A stretch of 64,000 bases of DNA. Origin: Linyphia triangularis (lineage: Eukaryota > Arthropoda > Arachnida > Araneae > Linyphiidae). Position numbers and translations under genes: made by a program. The stretch covers positions 112,032,827 through 112,096,826 of the forward strand of contig OZ021722.1 in NCBI GenBank assembly GCA_963978545.1, given 5' to 3'. Positions 10,565 through 21,153 of the stretch are shown one piece after another; position 1 is the stretch's first letter; each line of letters opens with the position of its first letter. Under the pieces are notes generated by a model that worked only from the letters and a program-made list of their open reading frames with translations, did no database searches and had not been told where the DNA came from.

Positions 10565-11060
10565 AGTTTATAAAAAATCTTTTTCATATTTAATGGTCAG
10601 TAGAGCCATCTCTGGCCTTTATTACTTTTCGCAAATGTCGTAGAGTTGTTGCATGACTCCCACGAGGCTAGTTGGTGTTTCAGGCGAAATATTTCTCCAA
10701 AAGTCCTGAATTACATTTTTTTAGTTCATTCTCTTTCTTGGAACTTTATAAGGCCACTTACGGGGCACGCATCCATTTAGACTCGCTTTTTTTCCTGACA
10801 TTTCTCACTGGTTATGATTTCACTTCAATGTTGTCGCTACTTGATGTGCATTATTCACGTATTTTCTTGAACCTTGCGCATGATAATTCTCTATGCAAGC
10901 GCTTTAACTTTGAAGACCTTTCGTATCGATCTCTATCCTTAAAAGTTTGAAACTCACTCTGTCTTTTAATAACATATTGTACTGTAGACTTCAACATAAC
11001 GATTTCACCAATTTCTTTCATAGGTAATCCATTATTTCATAACTGAATCATTCCCAGATA
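10565..11060 (-). pseudogene. Tc1-like transposase relic with the catalytic core deleted
   Basis: On the minus strand the N-terminal paired-type helix-turn-helix is legible near 11030-10900 (GLPMKEIGEIV, then KSTVQYVIKRQ, then RDRYERSSKLKRL). The C-terminus typical of Tc1 is legible near 10690-10570 (NISPETPTSLV, then a degraded basic tail). The DD34E catalytic middle, normally about 200 residues, is absent, and stops and frameshifts occur throughout. It cannot encode an active enzyme. Family identity rests on the helix-turn-helix pattern and the ISPE...LV tail. Confidence 0.6.
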
Positions 11061-11099
11061 GCATTTTAACCTTTTCAAAACCTTGTGTAAACACTATAA

Positions 11100-11290
11100 A
11101 CGAAAAGGCCGACCAAACTGTATGGTGGTTAGCTTGCTTCTAGACCGCGAGGTTGCGGGTTAAAGTCCTGTGTTGGGCATGGGTGTTTTGTAAATGTATG
11201 TTGGCTTGTCTAATGACAAATGTTTCGGTGCATTATAGCCCTCGTGTTGCTGATGGCGCCAGATAATCTGAAAACAACCAACAATAAACG
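11100..11290 (+). mobile_element. tRNA-derived SINE, family 2
   Basis: The head resembles a tRNA, with an A-box-like tggtggttagc and a B-box-like gggttaaagtcc. A unique body follows, ending in a segment (agccctcgtgttgctgatggcgcc) related to the SINE tails at 16228-16272 and 26403-26463. It sits at the 5' side of the Tc1 relic. Confidence 0.5.
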
Positions 11291-11355
11291 AAAAGGTTTT
11301 ACCCTTGCTACAAGGTTTTTTGGAGTAAACCTTTTCGTAACCTTGTTGTGACAAG

Positions 11356-11399
11356 CTTTTCACTGTAAAGGGTTTCATTATACGGTTTACAGTGAAAAG
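11356..11399. repeat. Perfect 14-bp inverted repeat
   Basis: cttttcactgtaaa (11356-11369) is mirrored by tttacagtgaaaag (11386-11399) with a 16-nt loop. It may be the terminal repeat of a decayed element next to the Tc1 relic, or a hairpin. Confidence 0.6.
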
Positions 11400-13410
11400 G
11401 GTGTGTAAACAGGGGTGTAGTGGAGCGGGATCGTGTGGGAACGGTGATCCTTTACCTTTTTAGAAGGCGGAATGGCGTTCCCTTATCTTATCTCTGTTTC
11501 TCTCTCACCGATTTACTAAATTATTTGTAAACCTCTCACCGTACCTAAGAAATAAATTCATTCAAGAGGGATAAACAAATGACAGTAATAGATGGGTTTT
11601 TTTTGCCAAACCAAAAAAGTTAAGAAAATCTGTGATTCTGACGGAATAAACTGGTTGGTGCTAAAAATCCAGATAGGTTAGAGCAGAATGTTAATATAAG
11701 GTGTTTTGAGATCACGGAATTATGCATTTATATTTTGTCAGATATTGTGAAATATTTTATTGCCAGATATTGGGAAAATCAAATTGATAACTTGTTTGAA
11801 CATGAAAAAATATGTTCAAACAGTATTGATTTTTAAATCCATTATATTAACTTTGCTTTTGTATGTTTGTTTGTTTGTGAATTTAAATATGTTTAGCTCA
11901 ACAGATAAAATGTTGCTTGAAAGTACAGTAAAGAGACTGGCTTCAAGCGCTCCGCTACATTGTTTTAACAGAACTGAACAGTTGTTAACTTTGTCTCACT
12001 TTAACTTGGCAGTACTGATAATGCTATATTAGCCAAATTGCAGCCCTTCACAACCTAGGGTTACGAAGGGGTCAAACCACGTCAGATAAAACAAAATAAT
12101 GGAAAAAGTTCACCCACCGTCTCAGATTTCCACCAAATTTTGTATAATGGAATTATGGGCTAGGATGGCCACAAATCTCAATTTTGAAGGCATTATGATT
12201 TTTAATTACTAAGAAATTAATTATTGTAACTTTTAAATTTTCAGCGAGATGCACCATTTTTTTTTCTTAATTTCTTAAATAACTCCCTACCCGTACAAGT
12301 TACTGAAGTGAAAGTTGGTTTCTAGGGGTAACTTTTTAAGCTGATTTCAAAAATGCAATCAGAAATTGTGTGTCTTTAGTTTTTGCATTAAACATTTTTT
12401 TGCAAAAAAAAATTCTAGAATTTTTTTCAACATGTTTGATCAGCAGCACATGTTTTAAATTTTTATATGTTGTAAAGATGGTATACCACTACTTCCAGAA
12501 AAAAATTCATCTTGGCTTTCTGTCTCAGAGCTGAGAAAAAAATTATTGAACTTTCACAAGAAACGACTATAAACTAGGTGCTTTTCTCCATATATCCACA
12601 AAAGCTTTATTATGCATACAGTTTAACTTTTCTAGTAGCACATTCAAGGCATAAAAAATACACTGTTGCAAATTTCTTCTGCAAAACAGAACAAGCTTCT
12701 GCTGATTTTCTTTTTGCGTAGCTTTGTCCTTGTTTTTTATTTACCCCATGCAATATGACAGGTGTGCATCCAAAATTTATAATACAGTAGAGTCCTGATT
12801 ATCCAAGGACCATTCTTAATCCTTGAGTGAGAGCTCACTTAAAACATAAAAAAACAAGTGCAAATAACGGTAAGTTTGGTCGTATTGGCCCCTCCCGAAA
12901 TTGTAACCTATATACACCACTGACACCTATATGGATACTGTGTTTCTTGATGCAATATAAATACTTAATGTTACAAAAAGCACCGGTGGGATACATTGTA
13001 ACAATTTTTCTTCCTTTAAACTGTGATGTCTTTTATCATGTTATATAAATAGAAATATTTAACGTACCTGCTATTACTCTTTCAAATCGACTTTTAAACA
13101 GATCTATGCATGAAATACATAACAATTAATAAATGGCCTACAACTTGCACAAATACCAGCAAAAAATAGTGATGTATTGACAGGAATTGCAATTTTTTCA
13201 AAAATTGACTATTAAAATTTTTTTTTTACTTAATTCTTTATTTTAAGTAATCAGAGATTGAAAAAAAATGCTTTTTTATTTTATACAAAAAAACATAACT
13301 TAAACAAAATTTTAAATGTGTTACAAATATTTCACAACTAATCTGCTATATCTGACAAGAAACTTCTGGAGACAGATTCATTATTCTGGACGCTAATGTT
13401 GAAAAAAGTG
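11400..13410. other. AT-rich intergenic stretch, nothing recognised
   Basis: The frames at 11760-12032 and 12827-13048 have no recognisable content. The region from 12040 to 12700 has mixed composition but no transposon ends that I can pair. Confidence 0.4.
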
Positions 13411-13672
13411 GTCCCGTGGGCCACTTCGTGATGCAAACATATGGGTGGTGTCATTTGCTTCGTATGAATGCGTAGAAAATGTAATCCGATGGTGGGTATC
13501 TGGCCTCCTGGTACGAGTGGCGCTACAGTCGAAAATCCAAAATGGCCGCCTCCTTACCACCTAGCGTACATTTTTGCAAAATAATGGCTTCCCAGCTCAT
13601 TTTATCAACTAGGTGACTGTTAGAAACTAGTAGGAAATAAAATTTCCTTTCCAATGGTATATAACACATGTG
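13411..13672 (+). repeat. Left ~265-bp inverted arm
   Basis: It is the reverse complement of 15450-15715 at roughly 80-85 percent by eye. It starts at cgtgggccacttcgtgatgc and ends at ataacacat. The arms enclose the SINEs and the Tc1 transposase relic, suggesting an older inverted-repeat element that later received them. Confidence 0.75.
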
Positions 13673-13690
13673 TGTTAGGTTAAGTTACAA

Positions 13691-14030
13691 AATTCAAAAT
13701 GGCCGCCGCATCACGGTCTTAAATACGTTTTTCAGGTTGGTTGATTGGTTTGTGCGCTCAATGACATAATACTTCTACACAATAATTTCTAATCAGGCCG
13801 GGACATGCAACTTAACGTGGATTCCGAACCACAAAGAGCATCCATGGCTAACCCAGGATTTGGACCCTGCACCCTTAGCATGCGAAGCCAGAGAGCTAAG
13901 TACACAGTATCAGGTGGGCAGTAAGTTTTTCAGAATAATTGCTTCTCAGTGAGTTTTATGAACTAGTTTTCTGTTGGCAAACTTGTAGACAGTAAAGTAA
14001 ACTTTTTGAGCTTTATAAATTATCTCATAT
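13691..14030 (+). repeat. Second, partial copy of the arm, split by a SINE
   Basis: 13691-13735 (aaaatggccgccgcatcac...) and 13925-14030 (cagaataattgcttctcag...) together align with the inner part of 13411-13672 in direct orientation. The SINE at 13736-13924 lies between them. The left side therefore has one and a half arms. Confidence 0.6.
13736..13924 (-). mobile_element. tRNA-derived SINE, family 1, with 9-bp target duplication
   Basis: The element is in minus orientation. The tRNA-like head has the B box gggtccaaatcc followed by tgggttagccatggatg, the body has tggttcggaatcc, and the tail ends near gcgcacaaaccaatcaacc. It is flanked by gtttttcag at 13727-13735 and 13925-13933, a clean target-site duplication. 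LINE-mediated retrotransposition is the known mode for SINEs. Confidence 0.8.
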
Positions 14031-14189
14031 TTTGAGTATTTATGTGCTTTCTCCAACTAAAAAGTTGGAGGTTTCTATTCTTCTAGGCATTGGGATCTTT
14101 GAAAACCAAATTTAGTCGACATGGAATAATGTCTGGGTAGTTACGACTTTCTCAAGATCTCTTCTGTTTGGTTATTCGAAATATCACAC

Positions 14190-14345
14190 CAGCTATTCTA
14201 TGCAGAGTGGCCACGGAACAGGGAAATGTCAGGGTTCGAATCCTGGGTTAGGCATGGATGTTCTTTGTGGTTCAGAATCCCCGTTAGCTGCGAGTCCCGG
14301 CCTGATTGGCCGTTATTGTGCACAAGTAAAGGTTGTTAAGCGCAC
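14190..14345 (+). mobile_element. tRNA-derived SINE, family 1
   Basis: The B box gggttcgaatcc is intact. The body reads tgggttaggcatggatgttc and then the conserved ggcctgattggccgttattg. The tail stops at about 14344, where Tc1 coding sequence begins. It appears to replace the expected 5' end of the Tc1 element. An open frame from 14200 fuses SINE and transposase but is not a real gene start. Confidence 0.75.
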
Positions 14346-15387
14346 TTACCAACTTGAAAGATGTACTAAGGAGCTTAGTGAGTTTGATCGTGGCAGAATA
14401 GTGGGATGCCACCTTTGTGGGAAATCAGTTCGTGAGATTGCGGACATTCTACAGAAGCCTAAATCCACTGTGAGTGATGTTATTGTGAAGTGGAAACGTC
14501 GAGGCAGTGAAACGGCATAAAAACGAACCGGTAGGCCGAAAACACTTGGTGAACGTAGCCGCAGAACTCTGAAAAGGGTAGTGAAACAAAATCGTAAGTC
14601 CTCGTTGGTGGAAATTTCTCAGGAGTTCCAAGGTTCATCAGGCGTTAGTGTTAGCAGCTGGACTGTCCGTCGAGAGTTAAAAGACTTGGGATTCCATGGT
14701 CGTGCAGCTGTTCACAAGCCGAACATCACTCCACAGAATGCGAAGCATCGATTGCAATGGTGTAGAGCTCACCGTCATTGGACTGTGGACATGTGGAAAA
14801 CTGTTCTTTGGAGTGATGAATCTCGCTTTACAGTCTGGCAGTCGGATGGACGCGTCTGGGTTTGGCGGATGCCAGGCGAACGTTTTTATAGTGACTGCAT
14901 TGTGCCGACTGTTAAGTTTGGTGGTGGAAGCATAATGGTGTGGGGATGTTTCTCGTGGTTTGGCCTGGGTCCGTTAGTTCCTGTGGTTGGAAACATAAAC
15001 TCTGAGATGTATGTGGACATTCTGGACAATGCTGCACTCACAACTCTATAGCAATATTTCGGGGAAGGCCCATTTCTCTTCCAGCAGGATAACTGCTCCA
15101 TTCACACATCAAGGCTTGCACAGACGTGGTTTGACGAAATGGGTGTTCAAAAACTGGACTGGCCTTCTCAGAGCCCCGATATAAATCCCATAGAACACCT
15201 TTGGGACGAATTAGAGAGCAAATTACGTAGCCAGCCAAATTGACCATCTTCACTGCAAGCACTCACTTCAGCTGTGATGGACGCCTGGAAGGCAATTCCT
15301 ATGGTCACCTATCAAAAATTGGTGGAAAGTCTTCCCAAACGTGTGCAGGCTGTCATCGATGCAAAAGGGGGACCAACATCATATTAA
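14346..15387 (+). pseudogene. Tc1-like DDE transposase, three nonsense mutations
   Basis: One continuous frame runs from the SINE junction to TAA at 15385-15387. The N-terminal helix-turn-helix reads GKSVREIADILQKPKSTVSD, followed by a GRPKTL linker. Catalytic motifs follow in order: [22 protein letters not shown], and SPDINPIEHLWDELE. This is the DDE triad, with family-like DD34E spacing. The tail ends VIDAKGGPTSY. The frame is interrupted by TAA (14518), TAG (15049) and TGA (15241), with no frameshifts. Each stop can be explained by a single transition (CAA to TAA, TGG to TAG, CGA to TGA). Length (~347 codons) is normal for the family. It is inactive as it stands but little decayed. Confidence 0.88.
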
Positions 15388-15420
15388 TATGTGCTTCAGG
15401 ACGCTCTAAGTCCATACCAC

Positions 15421-15451
15421 TGGGTGTCCGGATACTTTTGGCCAGATAGTG
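15421..15451 (+). repeat. 3' terminal repeat of the Tc1 element
   Basis: Reading outward, the end is gtccggatacttttggccag followed by atagtg, a typical Tc1-type terminus, next to a TA at 15452-15453. A matching left terminus is not visible, consistent with loss of the 5' end at the SINE junction. Confidence 0.65.
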
Positions 15452-15715
15452 TATGTGTTATCTACCATTGAAAAGGAAATTTTATTTCCTTCAAGTTTTC
15501 TAATAATCATCTCGTTGATAAAATGAGCTGGGAAGTCATTATTTGCCAAAAACGTACGTTAGGTGGTAAGGAGGCAGCCATTTTGGATTTTCAACTGTAG
15601 CGCCGCTCATTTCAGGATGCCAGATACCCACCATCAGATTTAATTTTTTACCCATTCATACGAAGCGAATGACACTACCCACATGTTTGCATCATGAAGT
15701 GGCCCACAGGATTAC
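15450..15715 (-). repeat. Right ~265-bp inverted arm
   Basis: Partner of 13411-13672. The Tc1 3' end abuts its inner edge at tatgtgttatc, which corresponds to acacat in the left arm. This suggests Tc1 integrated at a TA at that point. Confidence 0.75.
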
Positions 15716-15780
15716 ATTTGCTTCCGGACTACTTGAGGAAAAGTAAAGGAAATCCTATTAATTTCTCTCTGAAAAAAGAA

Positions 15781-16207
15781 CAGAATGCCCACAGAACCGG
15801 GAAAACCTGGAAATCAGGGAAATATCAGGGAGCTTTCTGATTCTGGAAATGTCAGGGAACTTTTTAAAATTTCATGAAAATCATGGAAATTTTGTATAGT
15901 TTAAGGCACGTTCATCCATATTTTGGCGCTACTTACATGGATATTTGTAGTGGTAAGCCATTGGAAGTTTAATGTTACGGAATAATTTAAACATTTCATT
16001 ACCAGCAAAACTATTTTTTAAAAATTTGCATATTTTCTCTTTATCATACATGTTCTATTTGATCAGGGTGTCTAGACGTCTGGACATCCTAAGAAAATTG
16101 GGGAAATTTGAAAAAAGTTTGCCCTAAAATCGGAATTTTTTAGAAATCTGTCAGAAAAATCAGGGAATTATCAGGGAACTTTTTTCCTTAATTTTGTGGC
16201 CACCCTG
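15781..16207 (+). mobile_element. CAGGGTGGCCAC-type short inverted-repeat element
   Basis: Its termini are cagaatgcccac and, reversed, cagggtggccac. The interior has repeated tcagggaa motifs. Ten copies occur in the window. It has no coding capacity, so it is probably a non-autonomous DNA transposon; the superfamily is not determined. This copy is the most complete at its right end. Confidence 0.65.
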
Positions 16208-16227
16208 AAGAAACAGGCGCAGCATGG

Positions 16228-16272
16228 CCCTAGTGTAGCCCTTGCACCATAAAAACCCCAACCAACCAACCT
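16228..16272 (+). mobile_element. SINE family 2 tail fragment
   Basis: It reads cctagtgtagcccttgcacc and then ends in caaccaaccaacc. This matches, in reverse, the fragment at 26403-26463. Confidence 0.5.
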
Positions 16273-16688
16273 GAAGAAACAAATTTAAAATTCAATAACA
16301 ATTTGATTTTTCATAAGTAAGCTTTCCTATTAATGAAAAGCAATAGCTTCACTTCAGAAGGGAACAATTTTAAGGCTTACTACATTCAATTGCTAGAATA
16401 CAGGACATTTTTCCATTAGGAATATACATCTTATTTGAATAATCCATTATAATGAATGGAGTGTATTTTTTTTTCTTGTAGTCCAGGCATAAATTTAAAT
16501 ATGCCCATTGAAACACTTCCAATCAAAGGCTTACTTTTTAGCGATTAGAAGTAATCTTCATTCTTTAGATGTTGGAACAATGTTCCTGCATTTTCTTTTT
16601 TAAGCTCATATTACGCCTAGCAACTTAGTAGATGATTCCTCAGAGTTTTACATTGAATTTGGTTTTGCCAATTTTTTGAAGCTAGCAT
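16273..16688. other. AT-rich, nothing recognised
   Basis: No reading frame, terminal repeat or RNA signal was found. Confidence 0.4.
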
Positions 16689-16960
16689 CAGAGTTCATCC
16701 TAGAAATGAAAAAGGGCAGGGTGCTATTTTCCAAAAAAAGGGCACTTCCTGTTTACGAGGGCACTTTTATGGCAAATTGCAGAAATACGCTTTTTCTGCC
16801 ACAATTTCAATATTGTTATACTTTTCTACCACGATAAATAATTTTCAATATTCTGAAAAAAAAATTATAATGTAAAAATCCGTGAATCAAAAACTCGCTC
16901 AGAAACTTAAAAGATATCAAAATACTGATAAAATGCTTCAGTCCTAACGTCCTAGTTGTG
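16689..16960 (-). mobile_element. Fragment of the CAGAGTTC-ended element
   Basis: It starts with cagagttcatcctag and continues with agggcagggtgctattttcc. This is the reverse-complement right end of the complete insertion at 29953-31335. The other end is not found, so it is truncated. Confidence 0.6.
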
Positions 16961-18106
16961 AACTAACGTTACTAAAGTGCAGTACTCGTCCGCCAATTAA
17001 AAAATGTAAAAAGCAAGGTCTTTAAAAACATTACTTATGTCCTTAAAAGTCAGTAATTTTTATTCTGTGATTGGTGTGGGAACCCAGTTTAAATGTTTTT
17101 CAGTATGAAAATCTACTCAGCAAAAAGAACATGATGACAATTATCTATAAATTAAATGAATTAAGGATGGTTTTTGTTACAGTTTTCTAATATTTCAATC
17201 ATCGCTAAGGATTTTAAAAGTTGTAACTACTAGACATTAAGCAATCAGTTACACAATACTTGATTTTGTATAATAATATTTCTGTGAAAAATTTACATTT
17301 GATTTTAAATCTATTTCAGTATGAAAATGTACTCAGCAAAAAGAAAGTTGTTCTTCATGATAAAGAAGTGATCACAAATGTCTGTAGAACTTGATGATCA
17401 GAAAAGAAATGTCTTGATTAGCTGCCTGTGAAAAAATTAACGAGGTGTGTATATATATTGTTGCACATAGTTAAAATTTATGGTGATGTTAGAAGTTGCT
17501 TCATTTTAGGTTTCTTTTTGTTAAGTTATTCATCTTTTAACCTTCAACATTACTTCTTTTCTCCCAACAATATGCTTTAATTAGCACTTTGTACTTTTGA
17601 CATAAAAACCAATGCCAAAACCAACCTGAATTAATTTTCTGGTATATCTACATCTTTATTGACTAGATGATCAGCTTTGTTTCCCAGCCCATTCGTAATG
17701 TTGTGAGCCGTACATTCCATGTGAATTAGTTAATTAGCATATCTCGCGTTTCTGCCAGTTGATGGTAAAATTTATCGTCTTTAATTTTGAAATATACAAA
17801 GGCGTACAAAATTTCAAACAGCTTGATTACACAGAAAAGAATGTTAATTAATAGTACTGCTTTAAAGAAATTGTGTACTTCCACAGCAATGTTGCCTGCG
17901 CAGATTGCTTGTTGTGCATGAAATAATTTCAATATTTAAATGAGAGCTGGGGCCCAAGTAATGTCCCCTTTGTGAAAAAGGGGAACGAAACATTGCTGCA
18001 ATAAATTCATTTTGCGATTTAAGGGTAAATTAATAACCTTTAGCTTAAAAAAAAAATCGAAGGTAGCGAAAATGATTCCAGTTACGATCTGAAAGTTTCT
18101 AAAGCG
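16961..18106. other. AT-rich stretch with a spaced 30-bp direct repeat
   Basis: tttcagtatgaaaat followed by ctactcagc occurs at 17098-17129 and, with one change, at 17314-17345. Frame 17726-17932 (minus) has no recognised content. Confidence 0.4.
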
Positions 18107-18281
18107 GAAGCTCTATGCACAATGCAAGTGGTCGCATTTTGCATAGAGCTTCTGCTCTATGCGACTCATAGAATATGTTGTTCCAATCCTGCGCAAAAAC
18201 TGGAAATCTAGAAAATATGGTTCACAGATTGCAAAGACTTTGCAATCTGTTTTTATTTGTATTTCAACTTTAAGTTGAAAT
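18107..18281. repeat. Three consecutive perfect hairpins
   Basis: Stem 1 is gaagctctatgca (18107-18119) with its complement at 18140-18152. Stem 2 is acagattgcaaag (18224-18236) with its complement at 18238-18250, around a one-base loop. Stem 3 is atttcaactt (18261-18270) with its complement at 18272-18281, again around a one-base loop. Near-loopless stems suggest palindrome formation by strand switching; an RNA role is not shown. Confidence 0.75.
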
Positions 18282-19690
18282 GCAATTAAAAAAGCAAAAA
18301 TTACACCTATTGGCGAGATCAGCTTCAAAACGATATTTCTGATAGTTTACTAAATGCGGTGTTATGGTTATTTTTGCTAAATTTTGTTGAAAACTCATTG
18401 CATCTCTTGCATTAATTTCTGACACTGTATATAAAAAAAATTCCAACGAGAATACTCTTCTGAAATCCAACTTTCAATAAACTAGAGATATTTTAAGGAA
18501 ATTAAGATAAGTTTAGTAATCATCCTAGATTATATTTAAAAAAATCTGAACTATTTATACTTTTTTCTTACCCTGAGATATCATTTTTACTTACTTTCAT
18601 GAGCATCTTTGGAACTTCAAACAGTTTTGAGAAGAGAGTGACGATTCTCTTCTCATGTAATTTTATGTTCTTGTGTTCCCTATATTATTGCCCTTTGATC
18701 TGGTTGGAATCTGCATGTTTCTTCATAACACCGATATTCAATCAACATAGCATAATGAAAACTTCGTTGGAGAGGTTTGTTTGTACGCTCAACGACCTAC
18801 TTTTGTGCGCAATAACAGTCAATCAGGCAGGGACTTAACTCTTCGGAGAGATCCTAGAGTAAAAATTGCACAAATCCTTTGTGTGTGGGGAGTTTCTTAT
18901 TGCCTGATTTATTTGTAACCCTGATTGATGTTGCTAGACACATTAAATTTTCAATACTATACTAGTATTTTTAACATAATTTAGAATGTAGTTTTTTTCT
19001 AAAGTTTTTTAAGTGTTCTAATTTTTAGAGGTTTTTGTTGTGATAAAAAAGTAGATTTCTTGCTACTAACATTCCCTGCTGTCATAAAAGTGTTTATCAA
19101 ATCAGACTTTTTAGAGAACTATTTAAAATTAAATTCCACTCAGTTTTTTATGAATTGATCCTAATCTATTGATAGTAATTGCCTCACAGGATTTAAATAG
19201 TAAAATTCTCTTATTATTCTATTACCGTAAGAAAGAAAATTCAGTATTTCTATTTGAGAGAAAACAGTTTTAAGGTACATACTTTAAACCTTACTTTTTT
19301 GGTGGATGTGTTAAAAATAAAAGTTTTATATTCAGGGAAGAGACTAAATATATAATAAGAATAGTCAGAAATTTAAATGCTTTTTTTAAGCAAACTTGAT
19401 TTTATCATCCAAAAAAATACCTTTCCTTATTTTCCAATTAACACAAAATAAACGAAAAAATATATAAATTTTTACATAGCTACTTGGTTACAAGTATCCT
19501 GAAACCTGAACAAATAAGTGATTGTTTTATGAAAATTGAACTGTAAATTTAATTGCCTTTTTAGAAATTTCCTCCAGTGAGCATAATAACAAATATTACT
19601 TTAAGTATGTTTTGAAAAACAAGTAAAGTTAGGGTATTACTAGTGGGTTAATTTAGATATTTCACTGTAAAAAATCACTGATCAATAAAC
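18282..19690. other. AT-rich stretch with a SINE fragment
   Basis: Apart from the SINE tail at 18768-18845, no features were seen. Frames 18270-18470 and 18599-18838 are not recognised. Confidence 0.4.
18768..18845 (-). mobile_element. SINE family 1, 3' part only
   Basis: In reverse it reads gtccctgcctgattgactg, then ttattgcgcac, then gtcgttgagcgtacaaac. It is truncated at the tRNA-like head. Confidence 0.65.
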
Positions 19691-19692
19691 TA

Positions 19693-19790
19693 CAGGGTGT
19701 CCCAAAAGGTCATGTCCAAACGGCACACATGGTTGTGTCAGGTCATGAGGAAGCAGAATTACATAGGAAAGGGGGGTCAAAAACGCGATT
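19693..19790 (+). repeat. Left terminal inverted repeat of the DUF4817-type element
   Basis: It matches 21054-21151 in reverse with only a handful of differences across ~95 bp, including gtccaaacggcacacatgg in both. Confidence 0.88.
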
Positions 19791-19874
19791 GTAATCCGCT
19801 AGAGGGCAATAAGCGCTGGCAGACGAAAGCGCGGGCAGTCGGATTAATCGAAGCCTGGACGTTGCAGAGAGAAG

Positions 19875-20942
19875 ATGAACCAGTACAGCAATGCAGAATT
19901 GATAGACATGCATTACGTGTATGGCGCTGTAGATGGCAATGGACGAGCAGCGGTACGCATGTATCGACAACAGTTCCCGAATCGACGTGTACCCGACCAT
20001 AGACTGTTCGGACAATTACATCGCCGATTGCAGGAGGCAGGATCGTTCAGAATCAGCAGCCACATCGGCCGGCCACGTACAAATAAGGACACCGAACATC
20101 GAGAACTCTGTATTAAACGCATTTACACAGAATCTGCGTACAAGTATCCGCGTTGTGGAGCGCGACCCAGGTGTCAGTCGCTCCTCTATTATGCGAATAC
20201 TGCGGGAAGATCAACATCCGTACCACATACGACGGGTGCAGGCGCTAAGCGATGCGGATTATCCCCAACGTGTGGCATTTGCACGTTGGTATTTACATGC
20301 AAGGATCACAGACCCACAATTTCCATCACGGATACTGTTCACCGATGAAGCTACCTGTTCCCGGGATGGTGTCCTCAAACCAGCACAATATGCATGTGTG
20401 GTCGATTGTAAATCCCCATGACACATGGTCTCACAACCACCAATACCGTTTCAGCGCTAACGTCTGGGCTGGAATTATTGGTGACATGCTGATTGGTCCA
20501 TACGTATTGGCTGGATGCCTAGCCGGTGTTTCGTACGCCATTTTTTTAAATTTTTTTTTTGGAAGTAGTATTGCCCACGTTGTTAGTGGATGTTCCCACA
20601 ACGATACCCCTCAACATGTGGTTCCAGCATGATGGGGCTCCCGTACATTTCGACAGGAATGTACGTCAGTTCCTGGACTTGACGTACCCAAATCGCTGGA
20701 TTGGCAGAGCCGGCCCTGTACCTTGGCCCGGACCTACCCCCCTGGATTTTTACCTCTGGGGATACCTGAAGTGTCTGGTGTACGAGACACCCGTTCCATC
20801 GGACATGGACCTTATCGCACGTATCGTTGAAGAGGCTGCACATGTCCGGGAGACTACTGGCCAATTGGAACGAGTTCGCGATTGGCGCCTATGTGAAGCA
20901 TGCATTGCAGCTGATGGGGCTAATTTTGAGCACTTACTATGA
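19875..20942 (+). pseudogene. DUF4817/DDE transposase, frameshifted at least three times
   Basis: The start ATG at 19875 gives the DUF4817 helix-turn-helix region (YSNAELIDMHYVYGAVDGNG, then a FPNRRVPDHRLF block). Reading then passes through different frames. After about 20080, frame 1 carries PYHIRRVQAL and ILFTDEATCSRDG (first catalytic Asp). After about 20360, frame 2 carries FSANVWAGIIGDMLIGPYVL. After about 20550, frame 3 carries MWFQHDGAPVHF (second Asp), NRWIGR, and TPLDFYLWGYLK (third acidic position). The usual RSPDL before TPLDF is shortened. The stop is at 20940-20942. Length and motif order match the family, but the frameshifts should abolish activity. Confidence 0.85.
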
Positions 20943-21053
20943 GTTGTAGCATTTTTCTTTTTTATTTGGTACTGTTTTGTTGTAAAATAAAGATTTTTAC
21001 ACCGTTTGTTATCTTTTCTTTGCGTGACGGTTACGATGCAATTTCACTGTCAA

Positions 21054-21151
21054 AATCGCGTTTCCGACCCCCCTTTCCTATGTAATTCTGCTTTCTCATG
21101 ACCTGACGCAACCATGTGTGCCGTTTGGACATGACCTTTTGTGACACCCTG
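21054..21151 (-). repeat. Right terminal inverted repeat of the DUF4817-type element
   Basis: Partner of 19693-19790, ending gacaccctg next to TA. Confidence 0.88.
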
Positions 21152-21153
21152 TA

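Larger units (their letters stand above)
19693..21151 (+). mobile_element. Complete-ended mariner-like element (DUF4817 type), TA target duplication
   Basis: Both ends read cagggtgtc(c/a)caaaagg inward, with ~95-bp inverted repeats. TA lies on both outer sides (19691-19692 and 21152-21153), as expected for the Tc1/mariner superfamily. The length is 1459 bp. It encloses one transposase gene on the plus strand. Confidence 0.88.

Noticed and set aside
14200..14520. SINE-transposase fusion protein starting at 14200
   Set aside because: The N-terminal part is translated SINE, and the frame meets a stop at 14518; chance read-through is the simpler view.
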